A DNA stretch of 64,000 bases from Nematopogon swammerdamellus (GCA_946902875.1 OX336336.1:5240545-5304544); one strand, 5' to 3'. Counted from the stretch's first letter, positions 19,890 through 31,187 are shown. Notes: generated from the letters alone by a model not told the origin. Made by a program: numbers and translations.

Positions 19890-20729
19890 TTATTTCTCGA
19901 TTTATTTACCAATAAATTTATTTATTAATTTCATAGTAATGGCAGGGGCGCTGACAGTATTTTATTCAGTAGAATTTTATTAATTCACTTTTTAATTGTT
20001 GTTTTATAAACAACTTCCACCATGTGACTGCCCGCGAGTTCATCAGACAATCCGACACGGCCAACTCGCGAAGCTATAAAGCCGGAAGCGAGGTGCCATG
20101 CCAGCGACGAAGAAGACGCTGATAAAGAGCATATTTCATTAGAGATTGGAACTTTTTAATTGTTGAGTGGAATTTATTTCTCTAAACTGTCATTGTCGAA
20201 CAAGTAAATAACGCGAGCGGAGCCGCCAACTCAGGTGGTGTATAATAATGTTATTCTCTTTTTATTAAACTTTATATTAAAAACTATTTAGATAAATATA
20301 ACATCAACAGCGAAGTATGTATTTTGTTAAATGCTTTCTTAGTAAAAGCTTTATAGTGACACAGTGGCGTTTTCAAGCACGAAGAGATCAAGTTTATCCC
20401 TAGCGGGAGAAGGTTGTATTCTGAATTTTAGCGCAGAATGAAATGTGATATAATGGCTCGAACAAAAGGGTAAAACACGAAGTTACGCGCGCTTATTGGC
20501 TAAATTTGCGTATCATAAGGTTCAAGTTGCCTTCTGACAACGAATTTTCAGAGAGGCAATATTATTTTTGCCGATTAGGATTTTAGGTTTCGAGTTTTTT
20601 TCTCACAAATATGTACTGTTCTGCGTTAGAAATCATTCAGATTATCTTGTAATTTCTGCAGTTGCTCTTAACATATAGGATGCATCCTTCGGCTTCAAAA
20701 AAGGAGGAGGTTCTCAATTCATCTCAATC
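19890..20729. other. Unassigned
   Basis: Around 20028..20137 one plus frame is open for about 37 codons with protein-like composition but has no supported splice sites. TTCAAAAAAGGAGGAGGTTC at 20695 is a scrap of the 'CCGACTTCC' repeat. Confidence 0.35.
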
Positions 20730-21086
20730 TTTTTAGGGTTCCGTATCCGTCATACGGGACCTTATTACGAAGCCTACGCCGTCTGTCTGTCTGTCTGTCC
20801 GTCTGTCCGAGGGCTGTTATCTCTTGAACCGTAATAGGTAGCCCATTGAAATGTACACAGAATATGTGTTGTTTATTATGGCCGATATAACAAAAAATAA
20901 GAAAAAGTAAAAAAAATCACGGGTGTCCCCATAGAAGAAACTGAAAAGTGTATGCGCGCCATCTACCAAAAAGAGTATGAAGAATTTTAACTAATACATA
21001 GATGGCGTGAGTGGCGCTGACCATGACATGGCTATACGGAACCCTCGGTGCGCGAGTTCGACTCGCACTTGGCCGGTTTTTTTTAT
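20730..21086 (+). mobile_element. Family D element, full length
   Basis: Both ends present: TTTTAGGGTTCCGTATCCGT and TCGACTCGCACTTGGCCGG plus T-run. The hairpin GTGCGCGAGTTCGACTCGCA is intact. Good reference copy. Confidence 0.88.
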
Positions 21087-21242
21087 CTATGTTCTGCGAT
21101 AATTATTTACCATGTAGACCGATTTCAATTATATTTTTTTTAGTAGAAAGGAGTGCCTTAGGGGTGATCCCATATATTTGGTCAAGTTCTGATAATATAG
21201 GATCCATGACAAAATCATCAAACTCTAAAATTTGAATAAGCA

Positions 21243-21590
21243 CACCACACGCCGTATACCGACAATCGGGGTAAGCAAAGTAATCGGTGTTGTGCTACAA
21301 GTATTCTGGTAAATTACAGCACAACACCGACCACCATGTTTAGCAAATTGTTTAGCAAATTATTCGAACAAGATAACACAGATCAGGCAGCAAGTAAGGC
21401 ATGAAGGCCCTCCTGCTGTAAGACTCGGTGGAAACACCGCGCCAAGTTGAGAGGTGGCTACCCTGTCGCCCTTATGCACGGCATCTTGTCCTTAAATCAC
21501 TTAGTCGCCTTTTACGACATGCACGGGGAGATATGCAGTGGGGCTATTCTTATTAAGCACCGGCCCCACACCAAATGGGCGAACACGCCA
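21243..21590 (-). mobile_element. Family F SINE-like element
   Basis: Contains GTATACCGACAATCGGGGTA, AACACCGACCACCATG, CCTTTTACGACATGCACGGG and GGGGCTATTCTTATTAAG. Orientation is inferred from the LINE-like tail (CCGACAATC...) at the left. No ORF of its own. Confidence 0.75.
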
Positions 21591-21705
21591 ACCGATTTCG
21601 ATTATTCTTTTTATGTTTCATTCCATAAAAAAAAACAAAAACAAAAAAACAAAATGTTGTAAGTTCAGGGGTTTATAACTTAAAATGAGTTGTTGTTATT
21701 TATTA

Positions 21706-21897
21706 CAGATGTTTTATCTCACGAGCGCGGGTGAGCCACGCTTGTGTGTGTAAATGTGTAAATATACATGCACACTGTCTATGTCTGCGTAAGCTCGGGA
21801 GCGCTACCTGCGCTAACGCTACACACACAGGAGCGCGTGTCTATATGCATTACAACTACAAGTATGGCTCACCCGCGCTCGTGAGATAAAACATCTG
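21706..21897. mobile_element. MITE, 192 bp, TA target
   Basis: 33-bp perfect terminal inverted repeats, starting CAGATGTTTTATCTCACGAG. TA on each side (21704-21705 and 21898-21899). No ORF. The ends fit mobilisation by a Tc1/mariner transposase. Confidence 0.9.
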
Positions 21898-22004
21898 TAT
21901 GCCTTTATAATGTTAATAAATAATATGAAAATTGTGTGTTCGATTGACGGAAACAAAAAAAAGTCTCAAATTAACTATCATGAAATGGTGAGCATATCAG
22001 CTTA

Positions 22005-22217
22005 CAGTCCGCGCGCGAGCTCCGAGGAATCGGTATTTGTGGAAATTAATTTATTATAGAATTTGTATAGAATTTTTATGGAGATTCACATTTTGTGATG
22101 ATTATACTATACTAGGCGAGTAATATTATACAAATGTATAATATTAAAATTCTATGCAAATTCTATAATAAATTAATTTCCACAAATACCGATTCCTCGG
22201 AGCTCGCGCGCGGACTG
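22005..22217. mobile_element. MITE, 213 bp, TA target
   Basis: About 70-bp inverted arms starting CAGTCCGCGCGCGAGCTCCG, flanked by TA (22003-22004 and 22218-22219). AT-rich centre. A different family from its neighbour 108 bp to the left. Confidence 0.92.
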
Positions 22218-22646
22218 TACTTACTAGCACAGTTACTAAGATCCGTAAGCAACTAGACTATAATCGAAGCCCATATATTATTATGTAAATGCTATCAAAA
22301 TAAGCGATTGCCGAGTTTGTTTGCTGATTTATTCATCGACAAAATAATAATTTCGCTATTCGCGCATGCACCGACCGCCCATCGAATGATTTATTCATTT
22401 GTTTTGGTCTTCAGATACGAGCCGAGGAAAACAAGTTGGAAGTAATCCTTCAAGGCGTCAACTGACCGGGGGAGGGGGTGGGAGGGCGGCGGTGAATACC
22501 GACACGGTTGGGATGTAAGCGAAGGGAAAAATAAGCTGCTTGCCCACTACACGATGACGGCACGATAACGTCTTGTCGTCGCCCTAGCCTGCCAGTGACC
22601 CCGGCGAAAGTAACTTTTGAAGTAATACTTCTTTAGGCGATTTATT
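22218..22646. other. Unassigned
   Basis: Unique-looking. GC-rich run at 22460..22500. No gene. Confidence 0.4.
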
Positions 22647-22955
22647 AAACATACCACACGCTGTATCCCGACAATCGGGGTAAGCAGAGTGGTCGGCGTT
22701 GTGCTGCAAGTACTATTGTAAATTACAGCACAACACCTACCACTACATTTAGCAACGTATTCGGACAAGACAACTATCAAGCAGAAATTAAGGCATGAAG
22801 ACCCACTTGCTGCATGACTCGGTGGAAGGACCGTGCCAACGGAGAGGTGGTTATGCTGTCGCCCTTATGCACGGCATCTTGTCCTTATCCCATAGTCGGC
22901 TTTTACGACATGCACGGGGAGAGATGCAGTGGGATTATTCTTTATAAGTACCGAA
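22647..22955 (-). mobile_element. Family F SINE-like element
   Basis: CACGCTGTATCCCGACAATC, AACACCTACCACTACATTTA, TTTTACGACATGCACGGGG and GTGGGATTATTCTTTATAAG. Nearly complete. Confidence 0.78.
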
Positions 22956-23097
22956 CGCAAACGGTATGGTTTTATGAAAATTGGGAGTAAACTGGGAAAA
23001 AACGTCACCGTCATCGTCACCGCATACAAATTATTGGTATGCAGGTATTTTTTTTATCATACCAAAGAAGTATAACTTCTAACGAGCGCATTATTTA

Positions 23098-23255
23098 TTG
23101 TAATGAAAACTGACATGGTTGGCTACATCACCTACAATACCCGTGATGTCAGTCCATAACGCCTTGGTGAGCTAGGTGGTATGTCAGTGCCAGCTATGCT
23201 GAATTGGACGGTAAACACGGACTATTTACATAGCTGCTTCGACCGACCTTCCGGG
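23098..23255 (-). mobile_element. 5S-headed SINE, 5'-truncated
   Basis: TTGTAATGAAAACTGACATG, CCCGTGATGTCAGTCCATAA and ACATAGCTGCTTCGACCGAC. Head absent. Confidence 0.75.
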
Positions 23256-23471
23256 TAACGGCCTTTTATACATTTTTGTTTCACTGCTGCCGTGCCGTAG
23301 TCGTGACATCACCATCGCCGTGCCGTCACGGTGCCGTTATCGAGTAGCCTCGCGTGTAGCGCACAAGCAGCCACAATATGGATACCTATTCTATATGAAC
23401 GGAGATGTGAGCCGACACGACAACCTCCTTTCCGCGAGTACTTATGTTGATTTTATTGAGACTCAGTTTCA

Positions 23472-23537
23472 TTAACCCCCGACGAAAAAAACGGAGGGGT
23501 GTTATAAGTTTGACGTGTGTGTGTGTGTGTGTGTGTG

Positions 23538-23573
<36 letters not shown>

Positions 23574-23787
23574 TGTCTGTGGCATCGTAGCTCCCAAACG
23601 GATGGACCGATTTGGATGCGGTTTTTTTTATTAGGAAGCCTGTTTAATCGGGATGGTTCTTAGCTATGTTTGTAATCAAGTAATAAAGTAATTAAGTAAT
23701 AAAAAAAATTATTATCTTATAAAGTGGACCGATTTGCATGAGGTTTTTTTTAAAAAGCTTGAAATAAAAGTTAAATTACAAATTTAA
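23472..23787 (+). mobile_element. Family E element with (GT)n
   Basis: CCCCCGACGAAAAAAACGGA, a long (GT)n run at 23514..23580, GGCATCGTAGCTCCCAAACG, then AAGTGGACCGATTTGCATGA. It leads directly into the foldback at 23788. This junction also occurs at 13705/13706, so E plus foldback may be one element. Confidence 0.8.
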
Positions 23788-23978
23788 AAAACCCCCGACT
23801 CTTAAAAAGTCAAAAATAATTTCCGTTTACTTACTTAAAGGAGTCGGGGGACCGCTAAGTAAATTAAATATAAAGACTCAAAAGTTGCGCGGGAATTTAC
23901 TTAGCGGTCTACCGACTCCTTTAAGTAAGTAAACGGAAATTATTTTTGACTTTTTAAGAGTCGGGGGTTTTTTAAATT
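23788..23978. repeat. Foldback hairpin, about 190 bp
   Basis: ACCCCCGACTCTTAAAAAGT and AATTTCCGTTTACTTACTTA, with complements at 23905..23978. Arms of about 78 bp are nearly identical. Best-preserved copy of the family. Confidence 0.93.
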
Positions 23979-24450
23979 TGCAATTTAACTTTTTTTCAGA
24001 TGTTTATTTAGCCTTAGAGAACACAGCATGTTGAGATGATTACATTTACATGCATACACATTCAGTATGGTCCATCAATCATTTTGTGTTGTTCTGTAAT
24101 CAGCAATTCAATTTATATGGAAAAGGGCTGGAAATGACAGCTTTTTAGAATAGATGTTGGTTCATGAAAAAAAAAATATGTATATAACCCGACTGCTAAA
24201 AAAAACTATCATACAACTTATTTATTATATATTGATTATTTATTTATAGTACTATTATATTTACGCTAGGTACTATTAATATGTTATTTATTAGAGTTAT
24301 TACATAATTTAGATTTAGACGGGCGCAAATGTATATGTAAAAAAAAGTTATGGATAAACTCCTGCAAGACAGAACTTTCTAGTGCAGGAGAACTGATGCA
24401 TCAAGTGCCAATATTATGTGTAAAGAATAAATAAATTTTCATTTTCTTTT
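23979..24450. other. Unassigned, AT-rich
   Basis: GCATACACATTCAGTATGGT at 24052 resembles the LINE tail seen at 40110 and 55275. Otherwise nothing. Confidence 0.4.
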
Positions 24451-24534
24451 CATACATAGAGTCTACAAACGCAGTATCGCACAAAACAAAGTAACTTACT
24501 CCATGGCCATCCCTTACAGGTTTATTGATTAGTA
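24451..24534 (-). mobile_element. Lep1-type element, one end only
   Basis: CATAGAGTCTACAAACGCAG and CATGGCCATCCCTTACAGG. The CTAG end is missing. A 78-codon plus frame starts just to its right (24525..24761) but is unrecognised and not called. Confidence 0.65.
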
Positions 24535-24900
24535 TTGATGATATAAATGTTATAATCCAGCATGGATGTTTGCATCGCTCGGTAGACTCAGGATCACCTC
24601 CGACTAATACAAACAAGCTACATACCATAATGAATGAAACACAGCTTTCAGTGCAAACCCTGTATTTAAAACTGAAAATGTTGAAAGCAAACATTTCAGA
24701 CACAACGGATATGCCCGTATGTAATTATCCGGGTAGAATAAAAGATATTTTTGCTCTGTAATTTTCATATTTTTAATTACAACGCTCGCATTGAACATAA
24801 TGTGTACATTTATTATATTTAATTGACATAGGTAAACCCCAACCAACGTCAGTTTAGTATATTAAATCTACTGTTTGGTAGTATGAATAAGTAAATAATA

Positions 24901-25245
24901 ATAAAGTATCTGGATCTGCAGCACGAGGTTACCAAAATGTGGCCCGTCGACTCGACGATCGTTGTGCCCATAGTCGTTTCGGCGCAGGTGCTGATAGCGA
25001 AGAGCCTCGACGACCACCATGAGAGGCTCTCGCTGAGTGGTTGGGTCAAGGGCTAGATCCAGAAGGCAGCCCTGCTCGACACTGCACGCATCGTCCGGAG
25101 GTTTCTCTCCCTAGGGCCCGACCATCGGTAGCTTGGGTTCGCCCCGCCGCCGCCGGTGGTGGAAACTCCGTTAATTTTTATATTAATTTTAGGTTTTAAT
25201 TTAAAAAAAAAATTATATAAAAGAAACGTGTAAATAAATGAATAA
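24901..25245 (+). pseudogene. 5'-truncated LINE, RT-ORF C-terminus, copy 3
   Basis: Plus strand encodes KYLDLQHEVTKMWPVDSTIV and QKAALLDTARIVRRFLSL with an in-frame TAG after WVKG. The 3' UTR follows through a TAGGTTTTAATTTAAAAAAA stretch to CGTGTAAATAAATGAATAAT. Confidence 0.78.
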
Positions 25246-25886
25246 TAATCTCAGGGAATCCTATTTTGGGAACGGGAATCATTTGAAAGTACTCTATTTT
25301 GTATGAGTAATAGGAAAAATATTTCTTTCTTTCTTTCTTTCTGTTTGGTAGTATGTATATATGCATTACATGTTGTCTAATGCGCAGAAGGCGACTTGCA
25401 TAATGTAATTTCCTCCAGTCAACAATGTACACACACAGCATCACTAGCTCTTTGAAAGTGTACAGGTTCCTTCAAAATAACTGTTATCTTCAGCCGAGTG
25501 AAGAAGTTTCACATTTCTTTGAAAAGACTAAAATAAAAATAATACTACCTTAAAATCAAGTTAAAATATGTTATATTGGACTGCATTAAAATATATGTAC
25601 TAGTGGCGAGTTTTAATGCCTTACGACTTTCTATACAATCTAACTTTTGGGATGGGGAGAGGTGTATATGGGGGCGGACAATAATTTTGATTCTAGTGAG
25701 TACCTATATTACGTGTTTGTACATACAGGGTCCGTCACTCGAACTGTTACTAACTTCACACTGCTTCTCCTGTCAAAATAATAATGACAGCGCGCCAAAT
25801 TTTGGTGAAACGTCAGTTTGTTTTATGGTTTTAAAGTGGGCGAAAAGAGCGGGTACAAAATTTTAATTTGAAAGTAAGTTTTCGAC

Positions 25887-26914
25887 ATGGACATTAAACG
25901 TAACAATTTTATCGCCTTGCATTTGGCCGGAAAATCACCACCAGCCATCGTTCGGGAGCTCCGACATTTTATCTGTGAACAAAATGTTAGTGTATCGAAC
26001 CATTAAGCGTTACAAGCAAACCGGGAGCATTGCTAAACAGCATGATGGCGGTCATCCGAAAACAGCAACATCACGGGATATAGTTCGAAAGGTGAAAGCT
26101 CGAATTTAAAGAAATCGGCGCCAAAGTGCTACAAAATTGGCCAAAAGTCTGAAAGTATCCGATTCAAGTATTCGGCGCATACTGAAAAACAAACTGAAAT
26201 TTATGTCCTACAAGATACAAAAAGTACAACATCTTACTCCAGCGCAGAAGGCAGTCCGACTACAAAGATCCCGAGCACTGAAAAACTTGCACGAATGTGG
26301 CGAGCTGGAAAATATAGTTTTTTCCGATGAAAAATGTTTTACTGTCCAACAGTATGTAAACAAACAAAATAATCGTGTTTGGCTGCGGGGTAAGTCTAAC
26401 AAGAATTTGGACGATAGAGTTGCCTTTCGATAGCCATTGCCTGCTTCTGTTATGGTCTGGGCTGCAGTGACCGCAAATGGTCCACTCCACTCGTGTTTAT
26501 CGAGCAGGGCGTCAAAGTCAACCAGCAAGTGTACCAACAAAAGGTGTTAAATGATGCGCTGATACCGTGGGCATGCAAGCAATTAGGTACGAACAGCTGG
26601 ACGTTCCAACAAGACTCAGCACCGTCCCACAAAGCTCGCCTGACACAAAATTTTTTACAGAACCACGTTCCACGGTTCATTTCTTCACAACAGTTCCCTA
26701 CTCTCCAGACTTGAATTCAATGGACTTCTCGGTATGGCCCATTTTGGAGGCAGCCGTCTCAATAAAAAGATATGAAAGTGTGGATACGCTGGAGGCAGCT
26801 CTCCATCGGGAATGAGACAGAATATCGCAAACCCATCTTCGTGCAGCCTGCGATGCCTTTGTCGGAAGACTTGGTTCCATCATCCGTGCCAAAGGAGGCT
26901 ATATCGAACAATAA
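25887..26914 (+). pseudogene. maT-type transposase pseudogene
   Basis: Starts MDIKRNNFIALHLAGKSPPA (helix-turn-helix region), then a frameshift near 25970 and a stop at 26107. Later frames give ENIVFSDEKCF (first catalytic D), WTFQQDSAPSHKA (second D), and PDLNSMDFSVW (third D of a DDxD triad). It ends RAKGGYIEQ, like the intact relative. There are at least three frame breaks, so it is inactive. Confidence 0.88.
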
Positions 26915-28143
26915 CAATGATTTTCTTAAAATTCTATGTTTTTTTTGGCATATTATCACAATAAAAAACAAATCGTACTTTAATTAACCAAAGAATATCA
27001 TTTTTTAACCGACTTCCAAAAAAGGAGGAGGTTCTCAATTCGTCTGTATGTTTTTTTTTTTTTATTTTTTTTTTTATTTTTTTTTTATTTTTTTTTTAAT
27101 TTTTTTGTATGTTTGTAACACGATTTCTCCGTCAATTGAGGGCCGATTTAGAAAATTCTTTTTTTGTTAGTTAGGTCATACTTCCGAGGTGGTCCCATTT
27201 CAATTTTATCGAAATTGGTTCAGTGGTTTTCGAAAAATCAGCATAATACTATGGTGTGTGGTTACCTTCAGCAAAACTTTTGATGTGGTCGTTTTCGGCA
27301 ATTTTCAGTTTGATAAATTAGTATGGTGTGTGGTTACCTTCAGCAAAACATTTGTGATGTGGACTTATTCAGCAATTTGCAGTCTGACACATATGGCGAA
27401 TAATTCTGTACCACTTCAATCGATTTCGATTATTCGATTTCGATTATTCTTTTTTATGTAATATTACTAAAAAGAATGAAATAAAAACTGTTTTAAAAAA
27501 TATTATACCGATTTCAAAAAAACAAAAAAAAAAAAAACTAAAAACTATTAAATACCTAATATTTTGAAATTTTCTCTGTCCTGTTGAAATACATGAATCG
27601 ATATACTAGTGATACATATTCGGACCCTTGTTTCATGAATATTCTAAATTTGAAATTTTTTATCTTTTCCGACCGGCGATTAATTTATTATGGTACCTGG
27701 CCAGTACCTACTGTACCGAGTACCATCGAGCTGGTTTGATGATGGAGACAGAAGGTGGCCATAGGAACTCCTAAACTACACATGATAAACCCATCGTGTT
27801 TGGGCACGTTGCATTTGTCTTCACGAGAAATTTACTTTAGACCTAAAAGATTCTCAATTCGACGGTATGTTTTCTTTTTTTGGATGTTTGTTACGCGATT
27901 ACTCCGTCAATTGTGGGCCGATTTTGAAAATTCTTTTTTTTTTATTTGAAAGGGGATAACCCTGAGGGTTTTGAAGTGAAAACTTCTTTAGCGGCTCTTG
28001 GCACTTTTTTAGGTGGGTAAAAATGTATAACTCGCGACATCGCGTCAGCGTCATTTTTAAAATGAAAACTTAAGTCATTGCGTTAAGGGTTAAGTTAGAG
28101 TGGCACGGGATCTGCCGGCACTCCCGGAGTGCAACTGTTAAGT

Positions 28144-28337
28144 AGGGTTCCGTAACACGTTTATGTCTGTCCATTCTACTAAGTTCTGCAAAATGAATGT
28201 AGGGTTCCGTAACATATGCATGTCTATCCGTTCTACTAAATTTTACAATTTTCAACCAAGGTCCTCCGACGGTTATTTTATAATAAAAGTAGGCTTCCGT
28301 AACACGTTTATGTCTGTCCATTCTACTAAGTTCTGCA
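28144..28337. repeat. Three diverged direct repeats
   Basis: GGGTTCCGTAACACGTTTAT with TGTCTGTCCATTCTACTAAG occurs at 28145, 28200 and 28290. The spacing is unequal. Confidence 0.8.
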
Positions 28338-28682
28338 ACATCACCTACAACGTCCGTGATGTCAGCCCATAACACCAGTGCCATGTCAGTGCTTCCCCCT
28401 TTGATCGTGCTGACTACACTGAACTGGTCGGAAAACACAAACTATTTACATAGCCGTTTCGACCGACGTTTAATTCAGTGCGGTGGTACCAACCCGGGAA
28501 GGTTAAACCCTACCACCAAGTAAGATTACGAGGGAAGGGACTTACAGTTTTACGAGGAATCCGAACCTTGGTCAGCCTCCAACGGTCAGCGGTCACCCAT
28601 CTAAGTACTGACCGCACCCAGCGTTGCTTAAAATTCAATAGCGACAGTTGACTGTCTGCACCACTGAGCTATCGAAGCTGAC
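28338..28682 (-). mobile_element. 5S-headed SINE, tail lost
   Basis: Head retained at the right: GTCACCCATCTAAGTACTGA, GCGTTGCTTAA and ACCACTGAGCTATCGAAGC. The last ~30 bp and A-tail are missing at the left. Third-level nesting inside the maT element. Confidence 0.82.
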
Positions 28683-28828
28683 GTGGTCCTATTTTAATTG
28701 GGTCAAGATCGGATTGGAAAGCGAGGCGGAATCGCGAGGCCGAAGGCCGAGCGATTCCGCCGAGTACATTAATAGCAAAAAATTACTAAAAAAAACTGTG
28801 AAATAAAAAAAAAGTTTTAAAAAACATA

Positions 28829-29152
28829 AAACCGACTTCCTAAAAAAAGTAAAACTAAAAAACTATTTAAAATAAAAATATAAAAACCGCCTTCAAAAAT
28901 ATATGAAATAAAAACCTAAAAAAAAACGAACCCTAGAGTTGAAGGCGGTGCTAAAGCAAGCAAAAATGATGCATGAAAGAAAACATGAGCGGATGATAAT
29001 ATCCTTTGTGATTTGTGTAGCCTTTTTAGCACCGCCTTCAACTCTAGGGTTCGTTTTTTTTTTAGGTTTTTATTTCATATATTTTTGAAGGCGGTTTTTA
29101 TATTTTTATTTTAAATTGTTTTTTAGTTTTACTTTTTTTAGGAAGTCGGTTT
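28829..29152. repeat. Foldback, ~130-bp arms
   Basis: ACCGACTTCCTAAAAAAAGT, then AACCGCCTTCAAAAATATAT and CGAACCCTAGAGTTGAAGGC, mirrored to the right. The centre (28955..29025) is unique. A shorter relative lies at 50575..50745. Confidence 0.92.
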
Positions 29153-29244
29153 TTTATTGGTAACAGTTCGAGTGACGGACCCGTATAATCAGTATATAAT
29201 ATGTGATATTCATATCACATTTTTCATGAATAAACAATATTACA

Positions 29245-29731
29245 TAACTCACGCTTTTGTATCCCGACAATCAGGGTAAGCAGAGTAATCGGTGTTGTGC
29301 TGTAAGTTCATACATACATACATACACATACATAACGTCACGCCTGCCTGCGTCCCCCTCAGTGGGGCAGGCAAAGACAACGGACCCAACCCACGCAAAC
29401 AACCCAACCCCCACGCGCCACGATCCTGACACACTTTTGCCGCCTCTTCCACTCTCATAATGTTCTTCATACATGCTCGTCGGTTACGGGTACTACGCAC
29501 CTGACCCTTTTCGAGCACATGCCCGATATGGTCCAGGTACGTGCGTCTAGGGCGACCCTTCCCGACTCTTCCACTAACATTCGCTCCATAGATTTCTTTC
29601 ATTAGTCTCCTATCATCCATTCTACAGACACACATACTCCTATTCCACACATACTCCTCTCAACGCGCGCATTTCGACATCATTTATCCTGCTCCCATGC
29701 TTCGCCTGCCATACCCAACTTTCACTCCCAT
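29245..29731 (-). pseudogene. 5'-truncated LINE, ORF C-terminus and tail
   Basis: The minus frame encodes CRMDDRRLMKEIYGANVSGR, then a VGKGRPRRTYLDHIGHVLEK stretch and TRNRRACMKNIMRVEEAAKV. This is the C-terminal tail of a non-LTR polyprotein. Its 3' end (left) carries GTATCCCGACAATCAGGGTA, shared with family F. Near-identical copy at 51745..52195. Confidence 0.8.
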
Positions 29732-30000
29732 AAGTACTCTGGCAAATTAAAGCACAACACCGACCACCACGTTTAGCACAGTATACGGACAAGATAACTA
29801 TCAAGCAGCAAGTGAGGCACGAAGACCCACCTGCTGCATGACGAGGTGGAAGGACCGCGCCAAGGTGAGAGGTGGCTAGCCTTTCGGCCTTTAGCGCGAC
29901 ATCTTGTCCTTATCCCTTAGTAGCTTTTTACGACATGCACGGGGAGATATGCAGTGGGGCTATTCTTTTTAAGTACCGGCCCCACACGGTACCCGGCCCC
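29732..30000 (-). mobile_element. Family F body, tail replaced by LINE
   Basis: AAGTACTCTGGCAAATTAAA begins exactly where an uninterrupted F copy would continue after the shared tail. The rest is normal F (TTTTTACGACATGCACGGG). Either the LINE inserted at the tail junction or the copy is a template-switch chimera. Confidence 0.7.
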
Positions 30001-30389
30001 ACACAGTACACAGTACGGTACAAACAATATTATCAGTATAAATATAATTTAAGTATCAATCATCCAGATTGCGAAAGAGTGTTCGCAAGAAAATGGAAGA
30101 TTGCTTCCATATTCAATTGAAACTCAGCTGGTTGGAATCAGCGCTCGAATTCCACGAAGAGTAAAGTAGTAATCAAATGACAGATCGACAAACGCTCATC
30201 AGCCGGGGCGTCGTGGCGTCGAGTCGAGACGGAACAGATGCCGAAATTCTCTCTAGCTGATGCTGAACATCGAAATATGAAGGATAATAAGATTTATGCC
30301 AAAAATAAAAATAAAAATGCAAATAAATAATGAGGTATTAATTTCGATCCAAATGTACATTCGGCCTGTTTCATATAATATATACAAGT
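30001..30389. other. Unassigned
   Basis: Nothing recognised. Confidence 0.4.
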
Positions 30390-30533
30390 TTTTTTATGGA
30401 AACTGGCACGGTTGGCTACAACATCCGTGATGTCAGCTCATAACATCTTGGTGAACTAGGTACCAAGTCAGTGCTTCCCTTTGGTCGTACCGGCTACACT
30501 GAACTCGACTGAAAACGCAAACTATTTACATAA
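30390..30533 (-). mobile_element. 5S-headed SINE, 3' half
   Basis: TTTTATGGAAACTGGCACGG, ATCCGTGATGTCAGCTCATA, GTCGTACCGGCTACACTGAA. Confidence 0.78.
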
Positions 30534-31187
30534 CTTGTTTTGAGCTAATTTCTATATTTTTTATCTTCCAGTTTGTTTTGCAGCCTGTTGTCGCAAAACT
30601 TGTATATTTATATCTATGCTTCTAGATAATTTATGTATTCTTATATATATCGTGTCTTCGTGGGCCTATTTCTATTTAGACCCAGTAAATAGTATATTTA
30701 GTACGAACAGATGACGCGACGGAGAGAGATTTTTGTCTAAAAACACATTATTTTTCGTGAGGCTACTTACATTTCTTTCACGTAACCTATTACGACTGTT
30801 TATCGCCGAAGTCGTGTTTCGGATACGAAGCTACTTATGACTTTACATTTCTGTTTTCAGGGAAAGTTTTCGTGACGTAAATACGCTTATGTCATTTCGT
30901 ATTTACTAGCTTTTCTGCGGTGGTCTACGTTCGCGTGAAATACCGTTTTAAGACTTTCTAGCTAAGACAAGTCTCTATGGAAAGGTCATTTACTCGCGAT
31001 TTGAAAATGAGTTCTTCTTCGTGGGTGTAATCGAACCGGATAGAACAAATTAGCGACCAGTTAGAGTGCAGTCTAACTGCCATATGGATCAATAAAAACC
31101 AACAAAGTACCTATATTGTTTCTTGAAGTAGAGAAAGATGTTCTCTGCGATTCAATTCCAAACTTTTGCAGTGTGACATACGAGTAC
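30534..31187. other. Mostly unassigned; family J scrap
   Basis: GTGTAATCGAACCGGATAGAACAAAT-type sequence at 31024..31095 recurs at 39399..39480, so it is an uncharacterised repeat. No gene. Confidence 0.45.

Larger units (their letters stand above)
27007..29152. mobile_element. Nested insertion bounded by AACCGACTTCC inverted ends
   Basis: Left boundary AACCGACTTCCAAAAAAGGA, right boundary GGAAGTCGGTT. Contents: T-rich runs (27045..27110), two diverged copies of a block with CTCCGTCAATTG.GGGCCGA (27127 and 27907), the triple repeat at 28144, a SINE at 28338 and a foldback at 28829. It may be several insertions rather than one. Confidence 0.6.
25726..29183 (+). mobile_element. Dead maT mariner-like element split by nested repeats
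   Basis: The left end CAGGGTCCGTCACTCGAACT (after TA) and the right end at 29160..29183, whose complement reads CGGGTCCGTCACTCGAACTG (before TA), are terminal inverted repeats of about 25 bp. Removing the block 27007..29152 leaves about 1.31 kb, close to the intact maT at 59417. The transposase is broken (next entry). Confidence 0.8.

Noticed and set aside
24525..24761. 78-codon plus frame beside a Lep1 end, overlapped by a 100-codon minus frame
   Set aside because: Protein-like in part, but nothing distinguishes it from chance and no family was recognised.
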